Positions 31,527 through 40,704 of a stretch of 64,000 bases of DNA are shown piece after piece. A program made the translations under genes and the position numbers. Positions within the stretch are counted from its first letter, which is position 1, and each line of letters starts with the position of its first letter. The notes beneath the pieces were generated by a model. It was not told the origin of the DNA. It did not search any database and saw only the letters and a program-made list of their open reading frames with translations. The stretch spans positions 1 to 64,000 of the forward strand of contig DAICXZ010000001.1 of NCBI GenBank assembly GCA_027311945.1. The letters run 5' to 3'. This DNA comes from Erythrobacter sp. GTDB lineage: Bacteria > Pseudomonadota > Alphaproteobacteria > Sphingomonadales > Sphingomonadaceae.

Positions 31527-32177
31527 TCAGAGCGTTTTCTTGCTGAAGTACCAGTCGGTGTAGTCGTAGCCTTCGTCCTTGCGCGTCTTGGCGGCCTCGG
31601 CGGTGGCGGGCGGCGGCACGATCACCGGCTCGCCGGGCTGCCAGTTCTCCGGCGTCGCCACCTTGTTGGCATCGGACGTCTGGAGCGCGGTGAGCAGCCG
31701 GATGAACTCTTCGACCGAGCGGCCGTTCGACATCGGGTAGTAGACCATCGCCCGGATGACGCTCTCGGGGTCGATCAGGAAGGTCGCGCGCACTGCGGAG
31801 GTGTCGGACGCGCCCGGATGGATCATGCCGAAGGCCTTGGCGACGTTCATCGACAGGTCGTCGATGATCGGGAACGGGATCTCGACGCCGAACTTCTCCT
31901 CGATGCTGCGCATCCAGGCGATGTGCGAATGCACCGAGTCGATGGAGAGACCCAGCAGTTCGCAGTTGAGCGCCTTGAAGCGGTCGGCCGCCCTGGCGAA
32001 GCCCATGAACTCGGTCGTGCAGACGGGCGTGAAATCCGCCGGGTGGGAAAAGAGGACGAGCCACTTGCCCTTGTAGTCATCGAGCGAGCGTTCGCCATGC
32101 GTGGTCCTGGCCTTGAAGGCGGGTGCCGGCTCGTTGATGCGCGGCATGGCGGGGATGCTGGTGATCTGGTCTGTCAT
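31527..32177 (-). CDS. 1-Cys (PRDX6-like) peroxiredoxin
   Basis: ATG 32177 follows GGAGACGACG; the longer frame from 32222 crosses the operator. The 216-residue protein has the peroxidatic motif HPADFTPVCTTEF (Cys in TPVCTTEF) and the later NCELLGLSIDS segment, plus the long C-terminal region (RSVEEFIRLLTALQ, NWQPGEPVIVPPP) of the Prx6/AhpC-like class. A second Cys (ALNCELL) is not in the typical resolving place. A palindromic operator lies 40 bp upstream. It probably reduces peroxides or persulfides in the sulfur block. Confidence 0.85.
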   Translation of the reverse strand: MTDQITSIPAMPRINEPAPAFKARTTHGERSLDDYKGKWLVLFSHPADFTPVCTTEFMGFARAADRFKALNCELLGLSIDSVHSHIAWMRSIEEKFGVEIPFPIIDDLSMNVAKAFGMIHPGASDTSAVRATFLIDPESVIRAMVYYPMSNGRSVEEFIRLLTALQTSDANKVATPENWQPGEPVIVPPPATAEAAKTRKDEGYDYTDWYFSKKTL

Positions 32178-32218
32178 TTCGTCGTCTCCTGTGACTGTGT
32201 GGATGACAGATTTTATAT

Positions 32219-32239
32219 ACACGATTTTCGTAATCGTGT
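32219..32239. promoter_or_regulatory. Perfect inverted-repeat operator before peroxiredoxin
   Basis: ACACGATT-N5-AATCGTGT (32219-32239) is a perfect 8-bp-arm repeat in an AT-rich region just upstream of the leftward peroxiredoxin gene. Related TTATATAC and GTAATATA words flank it. The size and symmetry fit a winged-helix ArsR dimer; two ArsR genes are present in this block. Confidence 0.6.
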
Positions 32240-32387
32240 TACCGTAATATACCTAGTTGCTCTTATCGGATTTTTCAATCTCCGTCGGAAGCCGGGGAGT
32301 TGCGAAGAGCGATGAGGCGTGCGAGCGCGCAAAATGCGCGGCTTTCGCATCGTCAATTACGGAAAATACGCCCCGATAACCGCGCAG

Positions 32388-32831
32388 TCAGGCAGCTGCG
32401 AGCGCCTGCTTCGTCCATGCGACGATTCGCCCGCGATCCGTGGCGCCAGCCTGCCGCCCAATCTCCCGCCCGTCCCTGAACAGAATCATGGTGGGAATGG
32501 AGCGGATGCCATAGCGCCCGGCAATCCCTTGCTCGGCCTCGGTATCCACCTTGAGGAGCCGAACATGCGGCTCCAGCTCGGTTGCGGCCGCCTTGAACGC
32601 CGGCGCCATCGCCCGGCACGGGCCGCACCAATTCGCCCAGAAATCGACCAGAACCGGCAGGCTTCCCCGGCCCACATGACGGTCGAACGCAGTTGCATCC
32701 ACATCGACCGGCTGGCCCTGGAATAGTGGCATGGCGCACCGCCCGCAGTTGGGATGTCCGGACAACCGGGCAGCGGGCACCCGGTTGACGCTCGCGCAGA
32801 CCGGACAAATCACCAAGAGCGAATCGGACAT
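32388..32831 (-). CDS. trxC: Thioredoxin 2 (TrxC-like)
   Basis: The 147-residue protein has the zinc-binding N-terminus of thioredoxin 2, with CPVCASVNR and NCGRC pairs, and the active site DFWANWCGPCRAM. Ending IVAWTKQALAAA, it is full length. Thioredoxin 2 reduces disulfides and is induced in oxidative stress. It is convergently placed between two peroxiredoxin genes and may serve as their reductant. Its start, ATG 32831, faces the operator-containing gap before the rightward peroxiredoxin gene. Confidence 0.88.
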   Translation of the reverse strand: MSDSLLVICPVCASVNRVPAARLSGHPNCGRCAMPLFQGQPVDVDATAFDRHVGRGSLPVLVDFWANWCGPCRAMAPAFKAAATELEPHVRLLKVDTEAEQGIAGRYGIRSIPTMILFRDGREIGRQAGATDRGRIVAWTKQALAAA

Positions 32832-32860
32832 GCCGCACCTCCCGCGGAACGCGCATCAAG

Positions 32861-32895
32861 CTTAATCGTTTACCCGCATGATGTAACCGTGTAAG
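32861..32895. promoter_or_regulatory. Long imperfect inverted repeat, divergent promoter
   Basis: CTTAATCGTTTAC (32861-32873) and GTAACCGTGTAAG (32883-32895) match as inverted repeats at 10 of 13 positions, with a 9-bp spacer. The repeat lies between the divergent trxC and peroxiredoxin-arsR genes and could control both. It shares AATCG and TTAC words with the operator at 32219. Confidence 0.5.
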
Positions 32896-32931
32896 AAAGG
32901 CGGTTCAAGTCTTGCGTCCCAAAGGAGGAAC

Positions 32932-33603
32932 ATGAATTCGATCGCAGACGATAATGCGGCGCGCCCGCCCAGGCTGCTCCAGATCGGCGATCCCGCGCCC
33001 AATTTCCGGGCGCGCACGACGATGGGAGAATTGAGCCTGTCCGACTATCGTGGCCGCTGGGTGATGCTTTTCTCCCATCCGGCCGACTTCACGCCCGTCT
33101 GCACCAGCGAATTCGTGGCGTTCTCGCGGGCGAGCGATCGGTTCAAGGCGCTGAACTGCGAGCTTGTCGCCATCTCGGTCGACAGCCTCTATTCGCACCT
33201 GGGATGGGTTCGGGCGATCCGCGACAGCTTCGGGGTGACGGTCGGCTTTCCGATCGTCGAAGACCCTTCACTGGTGATCGGCCACGCCTACGGCATGATC
33301 GCCGAGGACGCGCCCGATGCGGCAACGCTGCGCTCGACATTTTTCATCGATCCTGACGGCATTATCCGCGCCATGCTCTGCTATCCCGCCACCATCGGGA
33401 GGTCGGTGGAGGAGCTGCTGCGCGTTCTCGCCGCGCTGCAACGGGTCGACAGCGACAATGTAGTGACGCCCGAAGGCTGGCAACCGGGCGACGATGTGCT
33501 GCTGCCACCTTATCAGGATCAGGCTTCCGCGCTCGATGCGGACGGCGATGGCTGCTGGTTCCATCGCACGCAGCCTGACAAGAGCGGCGAGGCCGCCAAG
33601 TGA
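32932..33603 (+). CDS. 1-Cys peroxiredoxin, second copy
   Basis: The 223-residue protein is a close paralogue of the leftward peroxiredoxin, with HPADFTPVCTSEF, LNCELVAISVDS and the same long C-terminal region. It starts at ATG 32932 behind AAAGGAGG. Its stop overlaps the ArsR gene start, so the two are co-expressed, which suggests the regulator controls its own peroxiredoxin. Two divergent copies within about 1.5 kb suggest duplication, or strong demand for peroxide/persulfide reduction. Confidence 0.85.
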   Translation: MNSIADDNAARPPRLLQIGDPAPNFRARTTMGELSLSDYRGRWVMLFSHPADFTPVCTSEFVAFSRASDRFKALNCELVAISVDSLYSHLGWVRAIRDSFGVTVGFPIVEDPSLVIGHAYGMIAEDAPDAATLRSTFFIDPDGIIRAMLCYPATIGRSVEELLRVLAALQRVDSDNVVTPEGWQPGDDVLLPPYQDQASALDADGDGCWFHRTQPDKSGEAAK

Positions 33604-33977
33604 ACCCCGCTGTCACCGATGCCGAACTCGACACGATCACCGACGTGCTCAAGGCGCTCGCGCATGAGCTTCGTCTGAAGCTGATGCGAACGCTGCTCGA
33701 GAATGGGGAGAAGTCGGTCGGCGAACTCGAGAGCCTTACCGGCATTGGGCAACCAGCACTCTCGCAGCAGCTCGCGGTCCTGCGCAAGGCAGAGCTGGTG
33801 CAGACACGCCGCGAGGCGAAACTCGTCTTCTACAGCCTGGCGCCGGAAACGCTGCAGGATACCGCCAAGCTGCTTTGCGCTCTTTCCGGACTGCTCCCGA
33901 GCGACGAGCCGGCCGGGACAAAGGATGCTCAGGCGCGCGTGCGGGGATCGGCGGCGACCTTCGCCCGGATCTTGTGA
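33600..33977 (+). CDS. ArsR-family winged-helix regulator
   Basis: Start GTG 33600 overlaps the peroxiredoxin stop (GTGA). The 125-residue protein has the ArsR winged-helix pattern LKALAHELRLKLMRTLLENG, GIGQPALSQQLAVLRKAELV, RREAKLVFYSLAPE. Only one cysteine (KLLCALSG) is seen, in the dimer-side helix, so the typical CXC metal site is missing and sensing may use a single thiol or other ligand. It probably represses the adjacent peroxiredoxin promoter, with the 32861 repeat as a candidate site. Confidence 0.85.
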   Translation: MNPAVTDAELDTITDVLKALAHELRLKLMRTLLENGEKSVGELESLTGIGQPALSQQLAVLRKAELVQTRREAKLVFYSLAPETLQDTAKLLCALSGLLPSDEPAGTKDAQARVRGSAATFARIL

Positions 33978-34050
33978 CTGTCCAGAATGAGACCTGATCG
34001 GCAGACCTTGCGGGCTGGAGCCAGCGTCAAAGGCAATGGCTGGTTGAACA

Positions 34051-34491
34051 ATGCGAAGGCTTGCGGCTAACACGCGGCCCGTGACGCAAAGAGCCATCTC
34101 GAGGTCGCGGCACAGGGGGGCAATTCAGCTTTTCGCGCTCCTGCTGCTGGCGGTCAGCTTGTTGCTGCCGCGCGGCTATATGCCCGTGCGGACAGCGGAC
34201 GGGCTGCTGCGCATCACGCTATGCACCGGTTACGGCCCTGCCGAGACGGTCATCGCGATCCCGATGGATGACAGCGGCGACGACGATCAAACGGACGATC
34301 GTAAGGGTCAGAGCTGCGCTTTCGCCGGAAACTCCGCGCCGTTCAACATGGCGGATGAAAGCCACGCCGCATCTCCCATGGTCTGGGCCACCGATCGGCC
34401 TGACGGTCCGAAGATCGTTGGAAGTACGCCAGGCCGCGGCATGGCCGCTCCGCCGCCACCTTCCCAGGCCCCGCCTCTCGCACTGAGCTGA
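34051..34491 (+). CDS. DUF2946-like copper-linked protein
   Basis: The 146-residue protein has one N-terminal membrane segment (IQLFALLLLAVSLLLPRGYM) followed by TLCTGYGPAETVIAIPMDD, a CAFAGNSAPF segment and a Pro-rich end. This resembles DUF2946 proteins, which have a leader, a conserved Cys and a second Cys region and usually precede copper-type TonB receptors. Here the receptor starts about 110 bp later. Role is unknown, probably periplasmic. The ribosome site is weak. Confidence 0.6.
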   Translation: MRRLAANTRPVTQRAISRSRHRGAIQLFALLLLAVSLLLPRGYMPVRTADGLLRITLCTGYGPAETVIAIPMDDSGDDDQTDDRKGQSCAFAGNSAPFNMADESHAASPMVWATDRPDGPKIVGSTPGRGMAAPPPPSQAPPLALS

Positions 34492-34599
34492 CGATAGTTG
34501 CGCGCGGACTCCAGGTCCGCGCGTCCGGATCATGTGGCCGCGATCCCCTCAAGGGAAAGCGCACCTGGCCGATTGGCCTGCTCAAATGCGAGACAATTC

Positions 34600-36774
34600 A
34601 TGTCAAAAGTTTCTGCTTCCCGCGCGTTCCGGCGCCGCGTTTCCCTTTGCCTGCTATCCAGCGCTGCATCGCTGGGATTGTCCGCACCTGCTCTCGCCCA
34701 GGAGGCAACAGCGCTTCCTGACATCGACATCGATTCCACTGCCGGGCGGGATTCGGCGCCGGCGACCGCCGAACGCATCGATCGCTCCGACCTGCGCGCA
34801 CGTCAGACGGGATCCAGCGACACGGCGAAACTGCTCCAGTCCGTTCCAGGCGTAAGCGGATATTCGGCCGGCGGCTTCTCGACACTCCCGGCCATTCGCG
34901 GCCTTGAAGCCCAACGCCTCGGCATCACCGTGGACGGCGTCACCATTGCCTCGGCCTGTCCGAACGACATGAATCCGCCGCTTTCCTACACCGATCCCCA
35001 GACCATCAGTTCGATCGGCGTCATCACGGGTGTTTCTCCGATGAGCCTGGGCGGCGACAGCATCGGCGGCATCATCGCCGTCGAAACCGCACCGCCGCAG
35101 TTCGCACAAACCGGTGAAACCCTGCTGACCGGCGAGGCCTCCGCCTTTTACCGCAGCAATGGCGATGGCTTCGGGGGCGCGCTGTCCCTTATCGTCGCCA
35201 GCGATACCCTCAGCCTCACCTATAACGGCTCCTACACGCAGGCCGAAAATTTCGAAGGCGGCGGACCGTTGGGAATCGTGCGCTCGTCGGAATTCGCCAA
35301 GACGGATCACAGCCTCAACCTCGCCGCGCAGACCGACATTGGCCTGTTCGAGCTGAAAGGCGGCTATCACTTCTCGCCCTACGAGGGCTTTCCCAACCAG
35401 TATATGGACATGACGTCCAACAAGAGCTGGTTCGTCAACGGCCACTATGCCGGGGCGTTCGACTGGGGCGACCTCGACGTCCGCGGGCATTACCGCAAGA
35501 CCGATCACGAGATGAACTTCCTCGACGACAAGGGCGGCACCGCTGACGGCGGGATGCCCATGAATACGCAAGTGCGCCAGGCCGGCTACGACGTGAAGGC
35601 CGACATCCTGCTCGGCGAGGCCGGAACGCTGCGGATCGGCAACGAATTCCAGCACCAGTGGCTGAATGACTATTGGCCACCGGTCGCCGGCAGCATGATG
35701 ATGGGGCCAAATCCCTATATCAACGTCAACGGCGCGAAACGCGACCGGCTCGGCACCTTCATCGAATGGGAGAAAAGCTGGGAAAGCGGGGTCACGCTGA
35801 TCGCTGGCGTTCGCAACGATCAGGTCTGGATGAACACGGGCGACGTCGCGCCCTATGGCACCGGCATGATGCAGATGGCCGACATGATGGCCGCGGCCGC
35901 CTTCAATGCCGCCGACCACCGCCGGCACGACAGCAATTGGAGCGGCTCGGCGCTGTTGCGCTACGATCTCTCGGACATGGTGACGGTCGAACTGGGCTAT
36001 GCCCGCAAGACGCGCTCGCCCAACATCTACGAGCGCTACACATGGGGACGCGGTTCGATGTCGAGCCGGATGATCGGCTGGTTCGGCGACGGCAACGGCT
36101 ATGTCGGCAACCTCGATCTCAAGCCGGAAAAGGCCGACACGCTGAGCGCCGCCCTGACGCTGCGCGACGGCGGCGAGGAAGGCTGGTCCTTCAAGGTCGC
36201 GCCCTATCACACCCGTGTCACCGACTATATCGACGTGGTGAAGCTCCAGGACTTCACCGACATGATGGGGATGCCGACCGGGTTTGTGCAATTGCAGTTC
36301 GCCAACCAGGACGCGGAAATCTACGGTGTGGACGCGTCGGGTTCCGTGCCGCTGTGGTCGGATGAGCGTTTCGGGAAGGGGCGCCTTTCCGCCAAGGCAA
36401 GCTGGCTGCGCGGGCGGAACGAGAGCGATGGTGCGCCGCTCTATCATCAGATGCCGCTGAGCGGCACGGTGAGCCTCGAACACAAGCTGGACGGATTCGA
36501 GACCCGGATCGATCTCACCTGGGCGGCCGACAAGAACCGCGTCGATCCTACCCGCAACGAACCGCGCACGGCTGGCTATGCGCTGCTCGACGCTCAGATC
36601 GCCTATAGCTGGAAAAACTACCGTTTCACGCTCGCGGCGGAGAATCTCTTCGACAAGGCCTATTCTGCGCCGCTCGGCGGCATGTCGCTGGGCGACTACA
36701 ATGCGACCGGCGTGCTGCGGCCCGTGCCGGGCCGCGGCAGATCGATCAATGCCGGCTTCGGCGTCAAGTTCTAG
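34600..36774 (+). CDS. TonB-dependent receptor, probably copper
   Basis: ATG 34600 gives 724 residues with a signal peptide (RRRVSLCLLSSAASLGLSAP, ending APALAQ). The plug has TAKLLQSVPGVSGYSAGGFS and RGLEAQRLGITVDGV; the barrel ends with the usual FGVKF. Met-rich loops (SMMMGPNPY, GMMQMADMMAAA, TDMMGMPTGF) and the DUF2946 neighbour fit copper receptors of the OprC/NosA type. It is followed three bases or so later by a TonB-type gene. Substrate is inferred. Confidence 0.82.
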   Translation: MSKVSASRAFRRRVSLCLLSSAASLGLSAPALAQEATALPDIDIDSTAGRDSAPATAERIDRSDLRARQTGSSDTAKLLQSVPGVSGYSAGGFSTLPAIRGLEAQRLGITVDGVTIASACPNDMNPPLSYTDPQTISSIGVITGVSPMSLGGDSIGGIIAVETAPPQFAQTGETLLTGEASAFYRSNGDGFGGALSLIVASDTLSLTYNGSYTQAENFEGGGPLGIVRSSEFAKTDHSLNLAAQTDIGLFELKGGYHFSPYEGFPNQYMDMTSNKSWFVNGHYAGAFDWGDLDVRGHYRKTDHEMNFLDDKGGTADGGMPMNTQVRQAGYDVKADILLGEAGTLRIGNEFQHQWLNDYWPPVAGSMMMGPNPYINVNGAKRDRLGTFIEWEKSWESGVTLIAGVRNDQVWMNTGDVAPYGTGMMQMADMMAAAAFNAADHRRHDSNWSGSALLRYDLSDMVTVELGYARKTRSPNIYERYTWGRGSMSSRMIGWFGDGNGYVGNLDLKPEKADTLSAALTLRDGGEEGWSFKVAPYHTRVTDYIDVVKLQDFTDMMGMPTGFVQLQFANQDAEIYGVDASGSVPLWSDERFGKGRLSAKASWLRGRNESDGAPLYHQMPLSGTVSLEHKLDGFETRIDLTWAADKNRVDPTRNEPRTAGYALLDAQIAYSWKNYRFTLAAENLFDKAYSAPLGGMSLGDYNATGVLRPVPGRGRSINAGFGVKF

Positions 36775-36779
36775 GCTTG

Positions 36780-37499
36780 GTGGATCGGACGTCCTATCGA
36801 TGGCCAGGGCCGGGATATGCAGCATATCCCGGCCAAAGCGGCGCGTCTGCGGGAACGAAAATGGCTGGCGCTGCGCTGTCGTTGCTGTTGACCGGCTCGC
36901 TCGTTGCCGGGCTGCTGGCAGGACTGTCGGGCGCCTCCCAACGGCAGGCCGGTGTTGAATCGGTTCGGCCAACGCTGTTCACTCTTTCGCCCGAAGTGGC
37001 CCCGCCCAAAGCGAAAGCGGCACCGGCCATTCCGTCGGCGAAGGCGACGGCCCAGTCACCCTCCGGACTACTGCCCCCCGCGCCGACCTCTCCGCATGGA
37101 GGCGAACAGTCAGAAGATGCCGAGCCGCCGGTCGCGCGCCAGCCCGCGCTCGCTCCTGTGACCACCCAGGTTCCCCAAGAGACTTCCGCGCTTGCAGCCA
37201 ATCCCGCCGAAAGCTCGTCCAATGACGAAACGACGTGGAACGCCTATCAGGCCCTCGTCTGGCGGCGGGTGCTGGCGCACCGACCGGCAGGCCTCCACAT
37301 GATGGGCGAAGCGACGCTGCGTTTCACGCTGGATGCAGATGGCGCGCTTGTAGACGCGGAGATTTATCGCTCGAGCGGCAACAGGATGCTGGATCGCCTT
37401 GCGCTCAGAGCCTTGCGGTCCGCCGCTCCGTTTCCTCTGCCTCCCACGGAAATCGAGGGTCGCGCTTTGACATTCACGGTCAACTTCCACTTCAACTGA
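36780..37499 (+). CDS. TonB-family energy transducer
   Basis: The 239-residue protein has one membrane span (AGAALSLLLTGSLVAGLLAG), a Pro/Ala-rich periplasmic linker, and a C-terminal TonB fold with ATLRFTLDADGALVDAEIYR, SSGNRMLDRLALRALRSAAP and ALTFTVNFHFN. GTG 36780 is chosen over TTG 36777; both lack a strong site, so the start is unsure. It lies right behind the receptor and probably powers it. Its 3' end overlaps the convergent cydC gene by eight bases. Confidence 0.78.
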   Translation: MDRTSYRWPGPGYAAYPGQSGASAGTKMAGAALSLLLTGSLVAGLLAGLSGASQRQAGVESVRPTLFTLSPEVAPPKAKAAPAIPSAKATAQSPSGLLPPAPTSPHGGEQSEDAEPPVARQPALAPVTTQVPQETSALAANPAESSSNDETTWNAYQALVWRRVLAHRPAGLHMMGEATLRFTLDADGALVDAEIYRSSGNRMLDRLALRALRSAAPFPLPPTEIEGRALTFTVNFHFN

Positions 37500-39120
37500 G
37501 AGCGGCTTCGGCGAGTGCGCTATTGTTGCCTTCGAGATCGAGACGATGTTTGGCCAGTGCCAGAAACGCCGGCCGATGGCTGACAACCATGAGGCCGGTT
37601 CCGGTCTCGTGCAGCCAGGTGGCGAGGCGCCGGCAAAGCCGCGCCTCCGTCACCATGTCCAGCCCTTCGCTCGGCTCGTCGAGCAACAGCCAGGGCCGCC
37701 CCGCAAGGATGGCGCGGGCCAGGGACAGCCGCTTGCGCTGACCGCCCGAAAGGCGCGCACCGCCATCGCCCACCCATTGATCGAGGCCCTCCGGCATGGC
37801 GCGGACTTCGGTCGCCAGACAGCCTACGTCCAGCGCCGCCCATAGCTGCTCGTCGGTTAGGCCAGGACGTGCGACACGCAGATTGTCGCGGACCGTTCCC
37901 GAGAGAAGCTGAGCATCCTGCGGCGATAGCGCGAATGCCGCGCGCATCGCTTCGGGTGGAAGTGTGGCGAGATTCCGGTCATCGAGGCGAATGCCGCAAT
38001 CGGCGGGTGCCGGACGAACACCAGCCAGCATTTCGAGAAGAGTGGTCTTGCCGCTGCCGGACCGTCCCGCGATCCCCAGGCGCTCACCCGCCTCGAGCCG
38101 GACAGACGCCCCATTCCGATCGAAGACGATTGTCTGCACGATCGATATGGTTGCATCCACCGGAACGGGATGGCGGCCCGTCATCGCCTCCAAGCGCGCG
38201 AGGGCGGCCGTTACGAGCGCGCCCCGCGATACGCCGCGCACATAGCCCGAGAGGGATTCGATCGCGCCCGCCGCTGACAGCACGGCCAGCACCGTGAAGG
38301 GCAGCGCGGCCTGCGAGATGGCCAGCACCGCGCCCATGGCGAGGCCACCACCAAGGACAAGCCCCGCGTCGATGATCGCTTCACCCCGTGCGAAGCGGCG
38401 GCGCGCCTGATCGAGCGCGGTCTTCTCGACTTCCAGAGCCTGCTCGATCGCCGGGGTCAGCCCATAGGCAAGGATCTCGGGCGAGGCCGACGCATGATCG
38501 ACCATGCTCGCCTTGAGTCGCGCCAGTGCTGCCGCCATGTCGGCGGCGGCGATCGCCAGCAGTCGGGGCGTTGCCAGATGTGCCCACAAGCTGAGCGCGA
38601 CAAGCAGCACCAGCAAGGCCAGACTCGCCCAGGGGCTGGCCAGCCATGCGAGGACGATGCCGATGGCGCCGCCGGCCAGGGCGGCAGGGAGGGCGGGCTT
38701 GCGGATGAGACTGTCTTCGAGCGCCCCGATATCCTGAACGAGCCGCGTCACGGCGTCGCCCGCCGATACTGCCCGCACGTCGCCCACGGTCAGAATGCGG
38801 TCGAACAGGCGGGTGCGGAGGGTGGCGAGCGTCATCAGCGCGGCGCGGTGGCCATAAAGGCGTTCGCCGTAGCGCGCCGTCGTGCGAACGATGGCGAGGA
38901 GCCGGATCGCGGCGCTCGGAAGCAGATAGTTGAATGTCTGCACGGCCAGCACGCCGCCAAGCCCGGCAAGCGCGGCGCCGGTGATGAACCATCCCGACAG
39001 GCCCAGCAGCAGGACTGCCGCGATCGTCGCGGCGGCAGCGAGCGCGCCCGCAATACGGAAATGGCGGCGCTCCAGAGCGGCCGCGTCGGCAAGCAACCGG
39101 TCGAGGTGCGCGCGGCTCAT
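37492..39120 (-). CDS. cydC: Thiol exporter CydC (ABC half-transporter)
   Basis: The 542-residue protein has six N-terminal membrane helices, Walker A GRSGSGKTTLLEML, signature GARLSGGQRKRLSLARAI and Walker B WLLLDEPSEGL, then an H-loop (VVSHRPAFLAL). With CydD it forms the transporter that exports glutathione/cysteine or haem-related cargo needed to assemble cytochrome bd. ATG 39120 overlaps the cydD stop by four bases (ATGA). It is divergent from cydA. Confidence 0.88.
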   Translation of the reverse strand: MSRAHLDRLLADAAALERRHFRIAGALAAAATIAAVLLLGLSGWFITGAALAGLGGVLAVQTFNYLLPSAAIRLLAIVRTTARYGERLYGHRAALMTLATLRTRLFDRILTVGDVRAVSAGDAVTRLVQDIGALEDSLIRKPALPAALAGGAIGIVLAWLASPWASLALLVLLVALSLWAHLATPRLLAIAAADMAAALARLKASMVDHASASPEILAYGLTPAIEQALEVEKTALDQARRRFARGEAIIDAGLVLGGGLAMGAVLAISQAALPFTVLAVLSAAGAIESLSGYVRGVSRGALVTAALARLEAMTGRHPVPVDATISIVQTIVFDRNGASVRLEAGERLGIAGRSGSGKTTLLEMLAGVRPAPADCGIRLDDRNLATLPPEAMRAAFALSPQDAQLLSGTVRDNLRVARPGLTDEQLWAALDVGCLATEVRAMPEGLDQWVGDGGARLSGGQRKRLSLARAILAGRPWLLLDEPSEGLDMVTEARLCRRLATWLHETGTGLMVVSHRPAFLALAKHRLDLEGNNSALAEAALS

Positions 39121-40703
39121 GCCAGCACCATTTCGCGTGTCGCGATCGCAGCCAGTTCGGCGCTATGCGTCACCATGAGGACCGTGCGCCCTCGGGACGC
39201 CTCCGCCAATATCCCGGCAATCTCAACGGCCGATCTCGCATCGAGGTCGGCTGTCGGTTCGTCGAGCAGCCACAGCGGCGCATCCTTCAGCAAGATGCGC
39301 GCGATCCCCACACGCCGCCGTTCACCCCCGGACAGACCCGAGCCGCGATGATCGAGTGGCAAGGCGAGGCCATCGCCGCGCGCCGCGATCAGCGGTCCAA
39401 GGCCCGCACGGCGCGCCGCGGCTTCCACGGCTGCGTCGCCGGCATCGGGACGCGCGAGGCGGATATTGTCGGCAAGCGTGCCCGGAACGAATGCGACCGA
39501 TTGCCCGGCCCAGCCTATATGGCCGGGAAGCGCCACGTCTGCGGCATTGCAGCCATCCACGAGAATCCGGCCCGCGCCGATGGGCGCCAGGCCGAGAAGG
39601 GCATGGAGCAGGCTCGACTTCCCGATCCCAGTCGGCCCTCGCAGGGCGAGGCTGGTTCCTGCCGGAAGGTCGAGCGAGAATGGCCCGATGGCCGTCCCGC
39701 CATAGTCGATCACCACGCCCTCGAAGCGCAGCGCGGGCGGCTCTGCGATCGGGATCTTCGGTGAGGCTGAGGGCGAGGGCGCGGGCGCAATCCCTTCGAG
39801 CCGTTCCACCGCCGCCTCTCCGACCTGCTTGTCATGATAGGCGGCGGCAAGCCGACGCATGGGCAGATAGAATTCGGGGGCGAGGACGAGAACGAACAGG
39901 GCTTCGTCCAGGCGCAGCGTCTCGGGCACCGGGAACGGCAGCAGGCCAAGCAGGTTGAAGCCGCAATAAAGCGCGACCAGCGCCACCGACAGCGCCGCGA
40001 AGAACTCGATGATCGCGCTCGACAGGAAGGCGACCTTCAGCACCGCGAGCGTGCGCGTGGCGACCTCGTGCGTGGCGTCGGCCAGATGACGGCCAATGCG
40101 GTCCTGTGCGCCGAAGCCGACGATAACCGGCAATGCTCGCACTCGGTCGACGAACAAACCCGACAAGCGGCTGAGCGCATCGAGCTGGCGCGCCGCGGCG
40201 CGCGCGGCCGCCGTTCCGGCAAGCGCCATGCCGAGAGCGAAAGGCAGGAGCGTGACGAGCAGGATGGCGCCCGCGACCCAGCTCCCAAGCGCGGCCGCGG
40301 CCGCGATGATGAGAGGCGAGAGGACCGCGGCGCGGCGTAGCGGCAGGAAACGGGCATGGAACCCGCCCAGATCCTCGATGCGATCGACGGCATCGGCGAC
40401 TGTTTCGCCGAGCATCCGGTGATGCCCCGGCGCTGCGACAAGAACATGCGGGTAAACCCGCCGCCGCCATGTCGTCTTGACGCGGATCGCCGCCGCCTCG
40501 CCGCGATCGGCGGCGACAATCTGCAAGCCTGCGCGCAACAGCGCGGCAGCACACAGTCCGACCACGGCAAGCAACAAAGTTCCGCAATCGCCACGGTCGG
40601 CGGCCGCCACGCCTGCGGCCAATGCCGCCGCCAGCGGGATGGCTGCAAAAGCATCGGCGATCCAGAAGACGGCCGCTTTGTCCGGATTATATCGGTTGCT
40701 CAT
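39117..40703 (-). CDS. cydD: Thiol exporter CydD (ABC half-transporter)
   Basis: The 528-residue partner of CydC has a transmembrane part with GLFVDRVRALPVIVGFG and an ATPase with GPTGIGKSSLLHALLG (Walker A), SGGERRRVGIARILL and WLLDEPTADLDARSAVE (Walker B). It starts at ATG 40703, only two bases from a palindrome shared with the divergent cydA promoter region. Its job is periplasmic thiol export for bd oxidase maturation. Confidence 0.88.
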   Translation of the reverse strand: MSNRYNPDKAAVFWIADAFAAIPLAAALAAGVAAADRGDCGTLLLAVVGLCAAALLRAGLQIVAADRGEAAAIRVKTTWRRRVYPHVLVAAPGHHRMLGETVADAVDRIEDLGGFHARFLPLRRAAVLSPLIIAAAAALGSWVAGAILLVTLLPFALGMALAGTAAARAAARQLDALSRLSGLFVDRVRALPVIVGFGAQDRIGRHLADATHEVATRTLAVLKVAFLSSAIIEFFAALSVALVALYCGFNLLGLLPFPVPETLRLDEALFVLVLAPEFYLPMRRLAAAYHDKQVGEAAVERLEGIAPAPSPSASPKIPIAEPPALRFEGVVIDYGGTAIGPFSLDLPAGTSLALRGPTGIGKSSLLHALLGLAPIGAGRILVDGCNAADVALPGHIGWAGQSVAFVPGTLADNIRLARPDAGDAAVEAAARRAGLGPLIAARGDGLALPLDHRGSGLSGGERRRVGIARILLKDAPLWLLDEPTADLDARSAVEIAGILAEASRGRTVLMVTHSAELAAIATREMVLA

Positions 40704-40704
40704 A

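Noticed and set aside
34654-36972. 772-aa minus-strand frame opposite the TonB receptor
   Set aside because: Antisense of a convincing receptor; no membrane, signal or domain features of its own.
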